64,000 nucleotides of DNA from Hyphomicrobiales bacterium (GCA_900470965.1 UCCS01000089.1:1-64000), one strand, 5' to 3'; shown: positions 26,370-35,293, counted from the first letter of the stretch. The notes: generated by a model from the letters alone, not told the origin. Program-made: numbers and translations.

Positions 26370-27998
26370 ATGACCGTTCAAGAGGAAAAGACGATGACGA
26401 GTTCCTATGACGTGACCATCAACGTTCACGCCGGCCGGCCGACCGGGCCATACAGACCACTGTGGAACTGGTTCGGTTATGACGAGCCGAACTACACTTA
26501 CTCCCCGCACGGCAAGAAGCTCCTGAAAGAGCTGACCGAACTCAGCCCCGTCGCTCCGCGCATTCGCGCACACAATCTCTTGACGAGCGGCGACGGCAAG
26601 CCGGCCCTGAAATGGGGCTCGACCAATGCCTATAGTGAGGATGCAAACGGCAATCCCGTCTACGATTGGACGATCATCGACCAGATCTTCGATGCCTATG
26701 TCGAGGCTGGCAACATCCCGCTGATCCAGATCGGCTTCACACCGGAAGCGCTTTCCGATTTCGATGGCCCCTACAAGCATCATTGGGAGCCGGCAGACCG
26801 GTATGCGACTATCACCACCGGCTGGACAGCGCCGCCGAAGGACCTGAAGAAATGGGGAGACCTGATCGAAGCCTGGGCGCGGCACCTCGCCGATCGCTAC
26901 GGCGAAGACGTGGTCTCGTCCTGGCCCTGGGAAGTGTGGAACGAGCCCGACGGCCACTACTGGACCGGCACGATCCCGGAATTCTGCGCGATGTATGATG
27001 CGAGCGCGCGTGCCGTGAAGCGGGCCTTGCCTAAGGCCCGTGTCGGAGGCCCGCACACCTGCGGCGCATTCGCCAATGAAAAAGCGCAGACCTTTCTGCG
27101 CGCCTTCCTGCGCCATGTCGTCGAGAACAAACCACCGCTCGACTTCATCGCCTTCCATGCCAAGGGAAATCCGGTCATCTTCGACGGGCATGTACGCATG
27201 GGCCTGCACAAGCAGCTACGCGACATCGAGACCAATCTTGCCATCATCAACGAATTCTCCGAGCTTCGGCACCTGCCCGTCGTCATCGGCGAATCCGACC
27301 CTGAGGGATGCGCTGCCTGCTCGGCGCGCGTCCATCCGCAGAACGGCTATCGCAACGGCCCGCTCTACGGCGTCTATGTCGTTGAAAGCATGGTCCGCAC
27401 CTATGAACTATCGCGCCGCGCCAATATCGAGATCGAAGGGGCCGTCACCTGGGCCTTCCTCTTCGACGACCAGCCCTATTTCGACGGCTTCCGGGATCTG
27501 GCGACCAACGGCGTCGACAAGGCCGTGCTGAACGGCTTCCGCATGCTCGGCAAGCTCGGCGGCCAGTGGCTCGAATCGGAGAGCGACTATCGCCGCGATA
27601 TCGAAGACATCATGAGCCATGGCGTTCGCGACAAGCCCGACGTCAATGTCGTGGCGACCCGCGACGACAGGGGCGTCTCCGTTCTCGTCTGGCACTATCA
27701 TGACGATGACGAGGCAGGCCCCGCTGCAGAGGTCAGCCTTTCCATCGATGGCTGGGGCAGCCGGCCGGCCGCACTCAAGCACTTCCGCATGGACGAGCAG
27801 CATTCCAACTCCTTCCGCATCTGGAAGGAAATGGGCAAGCCGCAGCATATCGAGGGCGCCGATTACGCCACGCTCGAAGCCTCCGGCAAGCTGGCTGAGA
27901 TCGACGACAAGGCATCGGTTTCCGTCACGGACGGCAAGATCGATCTCCGCTTCTCCCTGCCGCGTCAGGGCGTTTCTCTCCTTCGCCTGGACTGGTGA
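26370..27998 (+). CDS. Glycoside hydrolase family 39 (beta-xylosidase-like)
   Basis: 542-residue GH39-type glycosidase. The TIM-barrel acid/base Glu192 lies in WEVWNEPDGHYW, and the probable nucleophile Glu308 in VVIGESDPEG. HAGRPTGPYRPLWNWFGYDEP at the start is typical of the family. A beta-sandwich-like C-terminal part follows from about residue 420. There is no signal peptide, so it acts inside the cell on imported oligomers. GGGAGGAGG ends seven bases before ATG 26370; a second ATG at 26394 also has an upstream purine-rich stretch. It faces the importer operon across a shared promoter region. GH39 enzymes cleave xylosides, iduronides or other glycosides; the exact sugar is open. Confidence 0.88.
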   Translation: MTVQEEKTMTSSYDVTINVHAGRPTGPYRPLWNWFGYDEPNYTYSPHGKKLLKELTELSPVAPRIRAHNLLTSGDGKPALKWGSTNAYSEDANGNPVYDWTIIDQIFDAYVEAGNIPLIQIGFTPEALSDFDGPYKHHWEPADRYATITTGWTAPPKDLKKWGDLIEAWARHLADRYGEDVVSSWPWEVWNEPDGHYWTGTIPEFCAMYDASARAVKRALPKARVGGPHTCGAFANEKAQTFLRAFLRHVVENKPPLDFIAFHAKGNPVIFDGHVRMGLHKQLRDIETNLAIINEFSELRHLPVVIGESDPEGCAACSARVHPQNGYRNGPLYGVYVVESMVRTYELSRRANIEIEGAVTWAFLFDDQPYFDGFRDLATNGVDKAVLNGFRMLGKLGGQWLESESDYRRDIEDIMSHGVRDKPDVNVVATRDDRGVSVLVWHYHDDDEAGPAAEVSLSIDGWGSRPAALKHFRMDEQHSNSFRIWKEMGKPQHIEGADYATLEASGKLAEIDDKASVSVTDGKIDLRFSLPRQGVSLLRLDW

Positions 27999-28013
27999 GA
28001 CGGCAGGAAAAGA

Positions 28014-28042
28014 GGGGGCGCAACCCTCCAAGTTGCGCTCCC
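28014..28042. terminator. Hairpin between convergent GH39 and GntR genes
   Basis: GGGGGCGCAAC (28014-28024) pairs with GTTGCGCTCCC (28032-28042) with one weak position and a seven-base loop. It lies between two converging genes and could stop transcription from both sides. No long T-run is present. Confidence 0.55.
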
Positions 28043-28062
28043 TGACCCTCTGAAGAATAGCT

Positions 28063-28734
28063 CTAGTGTTCGCTCACATAGGCGAGGTAGCGCCTCTTGC
28101 TCGGCTGCAGATGGTCGACGCAGAGCTGCGCCAGGACCCAGTTATCCCTGCCCTTCAGCATATCGATCATCAGCCGGTGATGTTCGTGCGAGATCTGCAG
28201 CGATTCCTTGCTCGACATGGAATTGGCGCGCACCGGCAGGCTGAGACGCATGTAGAGCTCGATCGACTGGACGAGATGAGAATTGCCGCAGGCGCTGAAA
28301 AGCGTCAGATGGAACTTGTCGTTTGTCTCGTGCACGCCGCGAAGGTAGCCGGATTCGACGTGCCGGCCATGCTCTTCGTGCAGGGCCGTCAGTTCGGCGA
28401 TCAGCTCGTCGGGCGCCGGCAACGGAATCCAGAGTGCCGCCTGCCTCTGCAGCAGCTCGCGCACGTCATAGATCTCCTGCACCTGTCTCGATGTCAGCGA
28501 GCGGACAGTTGCGCCCTTATTGCGTTCGCGCACGACGATACCCATCGTCTCAAGCTGAACGATCGCCTGGCGCGCGAAGTGTCGCGTCACATGGAAGCGC
28601 GCAAGAAGCGTATCCTCGGTCAGGCGAGTGCCGGGCGCCAGTCGTCCGAAGATGATGTCTTCTTCAAGCGCGCGCGCAATGCTCAGATCGTCGTGTTCGG
28701 TCTCGTCTTCACTGATATCATCGAGCGTCTGCAT
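28063..28734 (-). CDS. GntR family transcriptional regulator, FadR/FCD subfamily
   Basis: 223-residue DNA-binding regulator. The N-terminal winged helix reads ALEEDIIFGRLAPGTRLTEDTLLARF, then HVTRHFARQAIVQLETMGIVVRERNKGATV. The all-helical FCD ligand domain follows from about residue 85, with the metal/ligand residues Asp and His in ETNDKFHLTLF and, later, His in ISEHHRLMI-type context (SHEHHRLMIDML). ATG 28734 has GGAGG seven bases upstream. It begins 26 bases after the Gfo/Idh oxidoreductase stop, so the two form an operon. It probably controls the surrounding catabolic genes through the repeated TTATYGACAA motif; this is inference. Confidence 0.9.
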   Translation of the reverse strand: MQTLDDISEDETEHDDLSIARALEEDIIFGRLAPGTRLTEDTLLARFHVTRHFARQAIVQLETMGIVVRERNKGATVRSLTSRQVQEIYDVRELLQRQAALWIPLPAPDELIAELTALHEEHGRHVESGYLRGVHETNDKFHLTLFSACGNSHLVQSIELYMRLSLPVRANSMSSKESLQISHEHHRLMIDMLKGRDNWVLAQLCVDHLQPSKRRYLAYVSEH

Positions 28735-28760
28735 CAATAGTCCTCCGGGGGCGGGCTATG

Positions 28761-29786
28761 TTATCGCGGTTTGTCTTCAGCGTCGAACTGGCTCAGCCGA
28801 TAGATGTTTTCGACCAGCGCCAGCGTCTTCAGATTATCGTCAGGCACGGTCTCCATCACTGCTCGGCCCTCGAGCCCATCGAGGAAATGCGCGATCGTTG
28901 CGTCATAGGCGCCCTGGTAGACGGCATCCGCATCGAACTCTTCCTCGCGCTCGGCATGGCCCGTTGCCGAGAGACGGCTTCCATACAATTCCAGCATCGC
29001 CTGCGTGCCAAAAATCCGTAGATGATCGCGCGGCACCGGCGGCGCGCCATACACCGCCAGATTGGCGTTTACAGTGACGATCACCCCGTCGTCCAGACGG
29101 CGCAGAATGACGAAGGCAACATCTTCGGCTACAATGTCGTCATTGCTGCGCTCAAGCCGTGCGGCAACCACCTCCATCTCGCCGAACAGGTAGCGCAGCG
29201 TATCCAGATGATGGATCATCACCTCCATGACCAGCAGACGCTGCTGCCTGCGGAAAAACGGCTGGCGGATGAGCGCTGGCCTGTTGCCGTCAGCATCGGC
29301 GATCATGCCGCTTGAGAAGAATTCGAACTGAACCTGCCTGATATTGCCGGCAATCCCTTCCTCCAGCCAGGCCTTCAGCCGCCGGTAATAGGCGCGAAAT
29401 CGCCAGTTCTCGTGTACCATCAAACGGATCGACGCCGGCAGACCGGCAACGAGAGCAACTGCCTGGTCGTAATCGGGCGCGAGCGGCTTCTGGCAGAGAA
29501 TATCGACGCCCCTGGCCGCCGCCAACTGCACAAGCTCCACATGTGCCTCGCGCGGCGCACAGATATCGACGACATTGAGCGCTTCCTCCGCCAGCATCGC
29601 TTCCGCGCTCGCATAGTTTCTCGGAATGCCGGAGGTCTCGCTTCTGGCCGCCCGCGCCTCCGCGGAGGGATCGGCGATCGCTACGACCTCGGCGCGCGCC
29701 GATTGCTTCATCCATGCCGGCAGGTGATATTCGCTGACCCAGCCGGCACCAATGATCCCCACCCGCCTTCGTTTGATCTCTGCCAT
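28761..29786 (-). CDS. Gfo/Idh/MocA family oxidoreductase
   Basis: 341-residue NAD(P)-dependent sugar or polyol dehydrogenase. The Rossmann motif VGIIGAGWVSEYHLPAW is at the N-terminus, DICAPREAHVELVQLAAARGVDILCQKPLA is the conserved strand-helix with the catalytic-site Lys in QKP, and MIHHLDTLRYLFGEM carries the usual His/Asp pair. ATG 29786 is chosen because AGGTGGAG lies six bases upstream. It is co-transcribed with the GntR gene and divergent from the IlvD/Edd gene. It likely oxidises the sugar released by the glycosidase, or a derivative of it. Confidence 0.88.
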   Translation of the reverse strand: MAEIKRRRVGIIGAGWVSEYHLPAWMKQSARAEVVAIADPSAEARAARSETSGIPRNYASAEAMLAEEALNVVDICAPREAHVELVQLAAARGVDILCQKPLAPDYDQAVALVAGLPASIRLMVHENWRFRAYYRRLKAWLEEGIAGNIRQVQFEFFSSGMIADADGNRPALIRQPFFRRQQRLLVMEVMIHHLDTLRYLFGEMEVVAARLERSNDDIVAEDVAFVILRRLDDGVIVTVNANLAVYGAPPVPRDHLRIFGTQAMLELYGSRLSATGHAEREEEFDADAVYQGAYDATIAHFLDGLEGRAVMETVPDDNLKTLALVENIYRLSQFDAEDKPR

Positions 29787-30006
29787 GAACCACTCCACCT
29801 CATTTTATCGATAATTTAGACATCATCACCAAAAATGCCAATGCGCATTCGGCGTGGAAAAGCAGAAAAATCTCGAATTATCTTACATTTTGTCTATTCA
29901 ATTTTCCGAACATCGCGGTGAGCGGCATCGCCGAAGCATCTTCTTTATTGACAATCCCGTATATCCCACTAGGCTTGAGCTCAATTTAAGAGACGAGGGA
30001 GGAACA
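29787..30006. promoter_or_regulatory. Divergent control region with three copies of a GntR-operator-like motif
   Basis: Contains TTATCGATAA (29805-29814, a perfect palindrome), CATTTTGTCTATT (29886-29898; AATAGACAAAATG on the other strand) and TTATTGACAA (29945-29954). Together with two copies at 26151 and 26256 they give the consensus TTATYGACAAWWT. The region drives the dehydratase operon rightward and the oxidoreductase-GntR operon leftward. Confidence 0.55.
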
Positions 30007-31719
30007 ATGTCGAGCGGTCTTCGTCGCAAGCTGACGAGTTACGGCGATCAGGGTTTCTCCCTTTTCCTGCGAAAGGCCTTCATCAAGGCCATGGGCTATT
30101 CGGACGATGCTCTCGATCGCCCGATCGTGGGGATTGCCAATACCTACAGCGATTTCAACCCCTGCCACGGAAACGTGCCGCAACTCATCGAAGCGACCAA
30201 GCGCGGTGTCATGCTGGCCGGCGCAATGCCGATGGTCTTCCCGACCATTTCCATCCACGAGAGCTTCGCCTCGCCGACCTCGATGTATCTTCGCAACCTG
30301 ATGGCGATGGAAACCGAGGAGATGATCCGCGCCCAGCCGATGGATGCCGTGATCCTGATTGGCGGCTGCGACAAGACCCTGCCGGCGCAGATCATGGCCG
30401 CTGCCAGCAGCGATATCCCGGCAATCTTCCTGCCGACCGGGCCGATGGCCGTTGGCCACCATAAGGGTGAGAGGCTCGGCGCCTGTACCGATTGCCGCCG
30501 TTTCTGGGGGCGTTTCCGTGCCGGGGAAATCGACGAGGCGGAAATTACCGACGTCAACAACAAACTCGCTAGCTCGATCGGCACCTGCACGGTGATGGGA
30601 ACGGCAAGCACCATGGCCAACCTGACCGAAGTGATGGGCCTCTGCCTGCCGCGGGCAGGATCGGCGCCCGCCGCCGAATCCGAGCGCGTGCGGCTTGCCG
30701 AAGAGACCGGCCGCGTTGCCGCCGGACTGGCAGCCAACCCGGATGCGCCGACGGTGCGCGATATTCTGACGCCTTCGGCCATCCGCAACGGCCTTGTCGC
30801 CTTGCAAGCTATGGGGGGGTCGACCAACGCCGTGGTTCACCTTGCTGCCATCACGGGGCGCCTTGGCATTCGTCTCGACATGGCCGAGCTCGACAGGCTC
30901 GGCAAGATCATCCCACTTCTCGTCGACCTACAGCCGTCCGGCCGGCATTATATGGAGCAGTTCCACGAGGCCGGCGGTGTGCAGACGCTCTTGAAGGCGG
31001 TGCGCCACGAGATCGACGGCAGCCAGCGGACGATCTATGGCAAGACAATCGGCGAGGTAATCGATGCGGCTCCCGACGAGCCCGGCCAGACGATCATCCG
31101 CACGGTCGATAAACCGTTGAAGCCCATCGGCACGATTGCCGTGCTCCACGGCAACCTTGCGCCCCGTGGCGCGGTCATCAAGCAATCGGCGGCATCGAAG
31201 GATCTGCTGCAGCATGAGGGCCGAGCAGTGGTCTTCGATTCCGTCGAGGACATGACCCTGCGGATCGATAGCGACGACCTCGAAGTCAGCGCCGACGATA
31301 TTCTCGTGCTGCGCAATGCCGGCCCGAAAGGCGCGCCGGGCATGCCGGAAGCCGGCTATCTGCCGATCCCGCGCAAGCTTGCGCGCCAAGGCGTCAAGGA
31401 CATGGTGCGCATCTCCGATGCCCGCATGAGCGGCACCGCCTTCGGCACGATCGTGCTGCATATTGCCCCGGAGGCTGCGGCCGGCGGGCCGCTGGCGATC
31501 GTGAGAACCGGCGACCGCATCCGCCTCGACGTCAAGGAGAGACGCCTAGACCTCGCCATTGACCAAGCGGAATTCGACCGACGCATGGCAGAGCTTGGAG
31601 AAATATCGGCTGCCGAACCGGCGCGCGGCTATGCCAAGCTTTATCACACGCGCGTGCTGCAGGCCGATGAAGGCGCCGATTTCGATTTCCTCCAGCATGA
31701 GGATCTGGAACAGAAATGA
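30007..31719 (+). CDS. IlvD/Edd family dehydratase, sugar-acid (arabonate/xylonate-type)
   Basis: 570-residue [2Fe-2S]-dependent dehydratase converting an aldonate to its 2-keto-3-deoxy acid. The three cluster cysteines are Cys53 (NPCHG), Cys121 (GGCDK) and Cys194 (GTCTV); their spacing of 68 and 73 matches what I recall for rhizobial L-arabonate dehydratase. QAMGGSTNAVVHLAAI and DARMSGTAFGTIVLHI, with the catalytic Ser, are also present. ATG 30007 follows GAGGGAGG. Residues upstream in the open frame are not family-like. It overlaps the lactonase gene by four bases, fitting consecutive lactone opening and dehydration. Substrate assignment among pentonates and hexonates is uncertain. Confidence 0.9.
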   Translation: MSSGLRRKLTSYGDQGFSLFLRKAFIKAMGYSDDALDRPIVGIANTYSDFNPCHGNVPQLIEATKRGVMLAGAMPMVFPTISIHESFASPTSMYLRNLMAMETEEMIRAQPMDAVILIGGCDKTLPAQIMAAASSDIPAIFLPTGPMAVGHHKGERLGACTDCRRFWGRFRAGEIDEAEITDVNNKLASSIGTCTVMGTASTMANLTEVMGLCLPRAGSAPAAESERVRLAEETGRVAAGLAANPDAPTVRDILTPSAIRNGLVALQAMGGSTNAVVHLAAITGRLGIRLDMAELDRLGKIIPLLVDLQPSGRHYMEQFHEAGGVQTLLKAVRHEIDGSQRTIYGKTIGEVIDAAPDEPGQTIIRTVDKPLKPIGTIAVLHGNLAPRGAVIKQSAASKDLLQHEGRAVVFDSVEDMTLRIDSDDLEVSADDILVLRNAGPKGAPGMPEAGYLPIPRKLARQGVKDMVRISDARMSGTAFGTIVLHIAPEAAAGGPLAIVRTGDRIRLDVKERRLDLAIDQAEFDRRMAELGEISAAEPARGYAKLYHTRVLQADEGADFDFLQHEDLEQK

Positions 31720-32588
31720 GCCTGGTGGACAGTCAAGCTCCACTTTGCCTGCCGCGCCTGCCGCTGAGCCGCGCTCCAGCAACGCCGCTGCCGCAGGGCA
31801 CGATCGATACACATTTCCACGTCTTCCGGTCGGACGCGCCGCTGAATACGCCGCGTAGCTACACGCCAGATATCGCAACGACTGCCGACTGGATCGCCTT
31901 TGCCGACCGGCTGGGCATCAGCAGGGGCATCGCCGTGCAGCCGAGCGTCTACGGCCTCGACAACCAGGTTCTGGTCGAGGCATTGGCCGCCTTTCCGGAC
32001 CGGTTGCGGGGCATCGTCGTCATCGATCCCGAGACAGGCCCTACGGAGATTGCCCGGCTCGACCGGCTTGGGGTACGCGGCGTGCGTATCAACACGCGCA
32101 ACAAGGGCGGCCTACCGCTTACTGCGGCCGAAACGCTCGCGGTTAGCATCCGTGATTTCGGCTGGTCGCTGCAGCTTCAGATCAGCCCGGACCAGATCGA
32201 TGACCTTGCCAGGCGGCTGCCGCATCTGGGCGTCCGCTTCGTCATCGATCATCTAGGCTTCATACCGCTCGCCGACGGCGCATGGCGCCAACATCTTCCT
32301 GCTCTCCAGAGGCTTGCCGATCATCCCGGCGGCTACGTCAAGCTCACGGCTCCCTACAGGCTGACGCGCGAGCGGGGCTATCCAGGTTTTGCCGAGGTGA
32401 CGGGCGCACTTGCCGCCAGCCATCCGGAAAAGCTGCTTTGGGGCAGCGACTGGCCCCATACCGAGCTCTGGAGCGATATGCCCGATGACGCCGACCTGAT
32501 CGACGGAATGCAGGACGCAATCGGCAACCCTGAACTTGCCCGCAAAATCTTCATCGAGAATGCCGAAACGCTATTCTTTGGGCGTTGA
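31716..32588 (+). CDS. Amidohydrolase-2 family lactonase-like hydrolase
   Basis: 290-residue metal-dependent TIM-barrel hydrolase related to 2-pyrone-4,6-dicarboxylate lactonase and sugar lactonases. The metal motif TIDTHFHVF lies near residue 30; FVIDHLGF and LLWGSDWPHTE, with the catalytic Asp, follow near 175 and 245. There is no signal peptide. It is translated from an ATG overlapping the dehydratase stop by four bases. In this context it most likely opens the aldonolactone made by one of the neighbouring dehydrogenases before the dehydratase step. Confidence 0.87.
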   Translation: MSLVDSQAPLCLPRLPLSRAPATPLPQGTIDTHFHVFRSDAPLNTPRSYTPDIATTADWIAFADRLGISRGIAVQPSVYGLDNQVLVEALAAFPDRLRGIVVIDPETGPTEIARLDRLGVRGVRINTRNKGGLPLTAAETLAVSIRDFGWSLQLQISPDQIDDLARRLPHLGVRFVIDHLGFIPLADGAWRQHLPALQRLADHPGGYVKLTAPYRLTRERGYPGFAEVTGALAASHPEKLLWGSDWPHTELWSDMPDDADLIDGMQDAIGNPELARKIFIENAETLFFGR

Positions 32589-32695
32589 GCGCAACGCGCC
32601 TTGACGATCGCCAGTGGCATCTATGTCATTGTTGTCGCTCGCTTTGCCAGTCGATTGCGAGTCGGCCGATACCATCATCCCGGTTCGGAGGAAAT

Positions 32696-34330
32696 GTGAA
32701 CAAGACCTACGACTTCATCATCGCCGGCGGCGGATCCGCGGCCTCGGTCGCCGCCATGCGGCTGGTGCGGGATTTTGGATTTTCGGTCCTCATCATCGAG
32801 CGCGGACCGCGCGAGACCGCAAGGCTGATGTCCTTTCCGGCCGGCTACATGAAATATCTCGCGCGCAACGATTTCCTCGAAATGCATCATACCGTGCCGC
32901 AAGCGCAGCTCGGCGGCCGCGGCCCTATCGTACCGGTTGCACGAGCGCTCGGCGGTGGCAGTGCAGTCAATGCCATGGTCTATATGCGCGGCCAGAAGGA
33001 AGATTACGACAGCTGGGCCGCCTATCTCGGCAACGGAACCGAATGGTCCTACGCGGACATGCTGCCGCATTTCAAAGGCATTGAAGCCAATAGCCGCTTC
33101 AACAATGAATTCCACGGCATTTCCGGCAACCTGCGTGTTTCCGAACCGCGCCATATCTCCGATACGACCGAGGATTTCATCCTCGCCGCACAGGGGCTCG
33201 GCCACCCCTATAATCCTGATTTCAACGGCGCCAGACAGAACGGCGTCGGCATCATGCAGCACACCTTTGCCAAATGGGATCGCCGCACGGTACGCTCGGA
33301 TGCCAAGAAGGCTTTCCTCGACCCGCTCTTGGGAGACAGCCGTCTCGACATCATCACCGAAGCGCGCGTCGACCGCCTCATCATCAGGAATGGCCGCGCG
33401 GTCGGCGTCGCCTATACGCGGGGTGGCGAGACGCGCGAAGCCATGACTGAACGCGAGGTGCTGGTTGCCTCGGGAACCTATAATAGCGCCAAGCTGCTGA
33501 TGCTGTCAGGCATCGGCCCTGCCGATCATCTGCGCGAACACGGCATCGCCGTCATCGCCGATCTGCCCGGCGTCGGCGCCAATCTGCAGGATCATCACGA
33601 AGTTCCCGTCATCGCCACCACGAAGGGCAAGTCGGGCTACTTCGGCGAAGACAAAGGCTGGCCGATGATCCGCAACGGGTTGCAATATCTGCTCTTCGAT
33701 TCCGGGCCGGTGACGACCACAGGTATCGAGTCCTGCCTCTTCTACGATCCGGACGGCGGTAATCGACCGACGATCCAGCTCTATTGCGCGCCGATCGTCT
33801 ATCTCGATCGTGACGTCTCCTCAGCTAAACCGACCTGGGGCGTGACCTTTACCTCCTGCCTGCTGCGGCCGAAGGCGCGCGGCAGCGTGAAGCTACGCTC
33901 GGCCGACCCTGCCGACCAGCCGCTCGTCGACTGCAATTTCTTCGGCGATCCCGATGATCTGCGCCTGACGCTCGCATCCCTGAAGACGGCGCGGCGGCTT
34001 CTGGAAACGGAACCCTTCCGTTCCAAGATCGCGATGGAAATCCTGCCCGGGAAAACGCTGCAAGACGAGGAAGCGCTGACGAAATTCGCCGGCCAGACGG
34101 TGAAGACGAACTACCATCCTTCCGGGAGCCTGCGCATGGGGCCGGATAACGATCCGATGGCGGTCGTCGATGGTACGTTGAAGGTTCGCGGGCTCGACGG
34201 GTTGCGGGTGATCGATTGCTCGATCATTCCCTTCATTCCATCGGGCAACACCAACGCGCCAGCCATGGCAATCGGCTCCAAGGCGGCTGAGATGATCGGT
34301 AACGATTACCGGCAGAACGTCAGCCATTGA
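32696..34330 (+). CDS. GMC family FAD-dependent oxidoreductase
   Basis: 544-residue glucose-methanol-choline oxidoreductase. FAD motif GGGSAASVAAMRLV near residues 12-25, second FAD signature ARALGGGSAVNAMVYMRGQKEDYDSWA near 80-105, the third motif ASGTYNSAKLLMLSGIGP, and the C-terminal active site NYHPSGSLRMG and IPSGNTNAPAMAI. The start is GTG 32696, four bases after GGAGG; an out-of-frame ATG two bases earlier stops immediately. It is the third gene of the dehydratase-lactonase operon and may oxidise the sugar to its lactone. The electron acceptor is not evident. Confidence 0.87.
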   Translation: MNKTYDFIIAGGGSAASVAAMRLVRDFGFSVLIIERGPRETARLMSFPAGYMKYLARNDFLEMHHTVPQAQLGGRGPIVPVARALGGGSAVNAMVYMRGQKEDYDSWAAYLGNGTEWSYADMLPHFKGIEANSRFNNEFHGISGNLRVSEPRHISDTTEDFILAAQGLGHPYNPDFNGARQNGVGIMQHTFAKWDRRTVRSDAKKAFLDPLLGDSRLDIITEARVDRLIIRNGRAVGVAYTRGGETREAMTEREVLVASGTYNSAKLLMLSGIGPADHLREHGIAVIADLPGVGANLQDHHEVPVIATTKGKSGYFGEDKGWPMIRNGLQYLLFDSGPVTTTGIESCLFYDPDGGNRPTIQLYCAPIVYLDRDVSSAKPTWGVTFTSCLLRPKARGSVKLRSADPADQPLVDCNFFGDPDDLRLTLASLKTARRLLETEPFRSKIAMEILPGKTLQDEEALTKFAGQTVKTNYHPSGSLRMGPDNDPMAVVDGTLKVRGLDGLRVIDCSIIPFIPSGNTNAPAMAIGSKAAEMIGNDYRQNVSH

Positions 34331-34343
34331 ACGCCGCTTATTT

Positions 34344-34361
34344 TGACGCTATATAACGTCA
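34344..34361 (+). promoter_or_regulatory. Palindrome upstream of the Xre-RES module (probable autoregulatory operator)
   Basis: TGACGCTATATAACGTCA is an 18-base inverted repeat with one mismatched pair, ending 24 bases before the antitoxin ATG and overlapping the AT-rich promoter (TATAAA at 34363-34368). Toxin-antitoxin pairs of this class usually bind such sites themselves. Confidence 0.65.
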
Positions 34362-34385
34362 GTATAAACGGCATGGAGATGGATC

Positions 34386-34736
34386 ATGTGCCTCGCACAA
34401 TATGCAGATGACGGGCTGTTTGCACCGCGCAAGATCGCCGATGCCTTCCGCACGACGAGCGAGGAAATTGCCCGCACCGCCGGTCTCGGCAAGGATGCGA
34501 TCCAGCGCAAGGACCGCCTCCGCTCCGACAAGACGCAGAAGCGCCTGCGCGAAATGATCGAAGTCGTCAACAAGGTCGAACCCCGCTTCGGCTCGGCGCT
34601 GATGGCCTATGCCTGGTATCGTTCCGAGCCCTTATCGGGCTTTTCAGGCCAGACTGCTATGCAGCTGGTTCGCGACGGACGGGCGGAGGACGTTCTCGAT
34701 TATATCGATGCGATCGATGCCGGCGTCCACGCCTGA
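34386..34736 (+). CDS. Antitoxin of Xre/MbcA/ParS type
   Basis: 116-residue antitoxin of a Xre-RES toxin-antitoxin module. An N-terminal Xre-like HTH reads PRKIADAFRTTSEEIARTAGLGKDAIQRKDRLRS, and the C-terminal toxin-binding domain (DUF2384) reads SGFSGQTAMQLVRDGRAEDVLDYIDAIDAG. The antitoxin neutralises the downstream RES enzyme and, with it, probably represses the operon through the palindrome at 34344-34361. The toxin gene starts nine bases after its stop. Confidence 0.92.
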   Translation: MCLAQYADDGLFAPRKIADAFRTTSEEIARTAGLGKDAIQRKDRLRSDKTQKRLREMIEVVNKVEPRFGSALMAYAWYRSEPLSGFSGQTAMQLVRDGRAEDVLDYIDAIDAGVHA

Positions 34737-34745
34737 TCCCCGATA

Positions 34746-35240
34746 ATGCGCTACGAAGGAAAGCTCTATCGGGCGCTGAACCCGATCTATGCACGCCAGC
34801 CACTTTCCGGCCGGGGCGCCGAACTCTATGGCGGACGATTTAATCCAAAGGGAATGCCGGCTCTTTATACGTCGCTATCCGTGCTGACGGCGCTCAGGGA
34901 AGCCAATCAGGTCGGCAGCCTGCAGCCAACCACCCTTGTCTCCTACGAGGCCGATATCGAGCGCGTCTTTGACACAAGGGACGAGGTCGCTCTTCAGGCG
35001 CTCGGCATGGATGCCGAAACGATTGCCGCAGCAAGCTGGCGCGACGAGATGAAGGAAAAAGGGGAAGCAAGGACACAGAACTTCGCACGTCGGCTCGTGT
35101 CCGATGGCTATCATGGCCTCTTGGTCAGAAGTTTTGCTCCCGCGGCCAGACGCGACGATCTCAACCTCGTGCTTTGGCGATGGAGCGACACGCTCCCCTT
35201 CCGTCTAGCCCTGATCGACGACGAAGGCAGGTTATCCTGA
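34746..35240 (+). CDS. RES domain toxin (NAD+-degrading family)
   Basis: 164-residue RES toxin. The conserved Arg/Glu/Ser framework is recognisable as YRALNPIYARQPLSGRGAELYGGRFNPKGMPALYTS, followed by LTALREA. By family knowledge, RES enzymes deplete NAD+ by phosphorolysis or hydrolysis and stop growth unless bound by the Xre antitoxin. The full length and intact motifs suggest the toxin is functional. It sits just before a convergent hairpin and the agp locus, in a chromosomal rather than obviously mobile setting. Confidence 0.92.
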   Translation: MRYEGKLYRALNPIYARQPLSGRGAELYGGRFNPKGMPALYTSLSVLTALREANQVGSLQPTTLVSYEADIERVFDTRDEVALQALGMDAETIAAASWRDEMKEKGEARTQNFARRLVSDGYHGLLVRSFAPAARRDDLNLVLWRWSDTLPFRLALIDDEGRLS

Positions 35241-35246
35241 ACCATC

Positions 35247-35282
35247 AGGATAAGCGCCGGCATATCGGGCAGCGCTGATCCT
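35247..35282. terminator. Hairpin between convergent RES toxin and GH4 genes
   Basis: AGGATAAGCGC (35247-35257) pairs with GCGCTGATCCT (35272-35282) apart from one position; the loop is 14 bases. It lies exactly between two converging genes. There is no T-run, so terminator strength is uncertain. Confidence 0.5.
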
Positions 35283-35293
35283 ATTCGTGTGCC

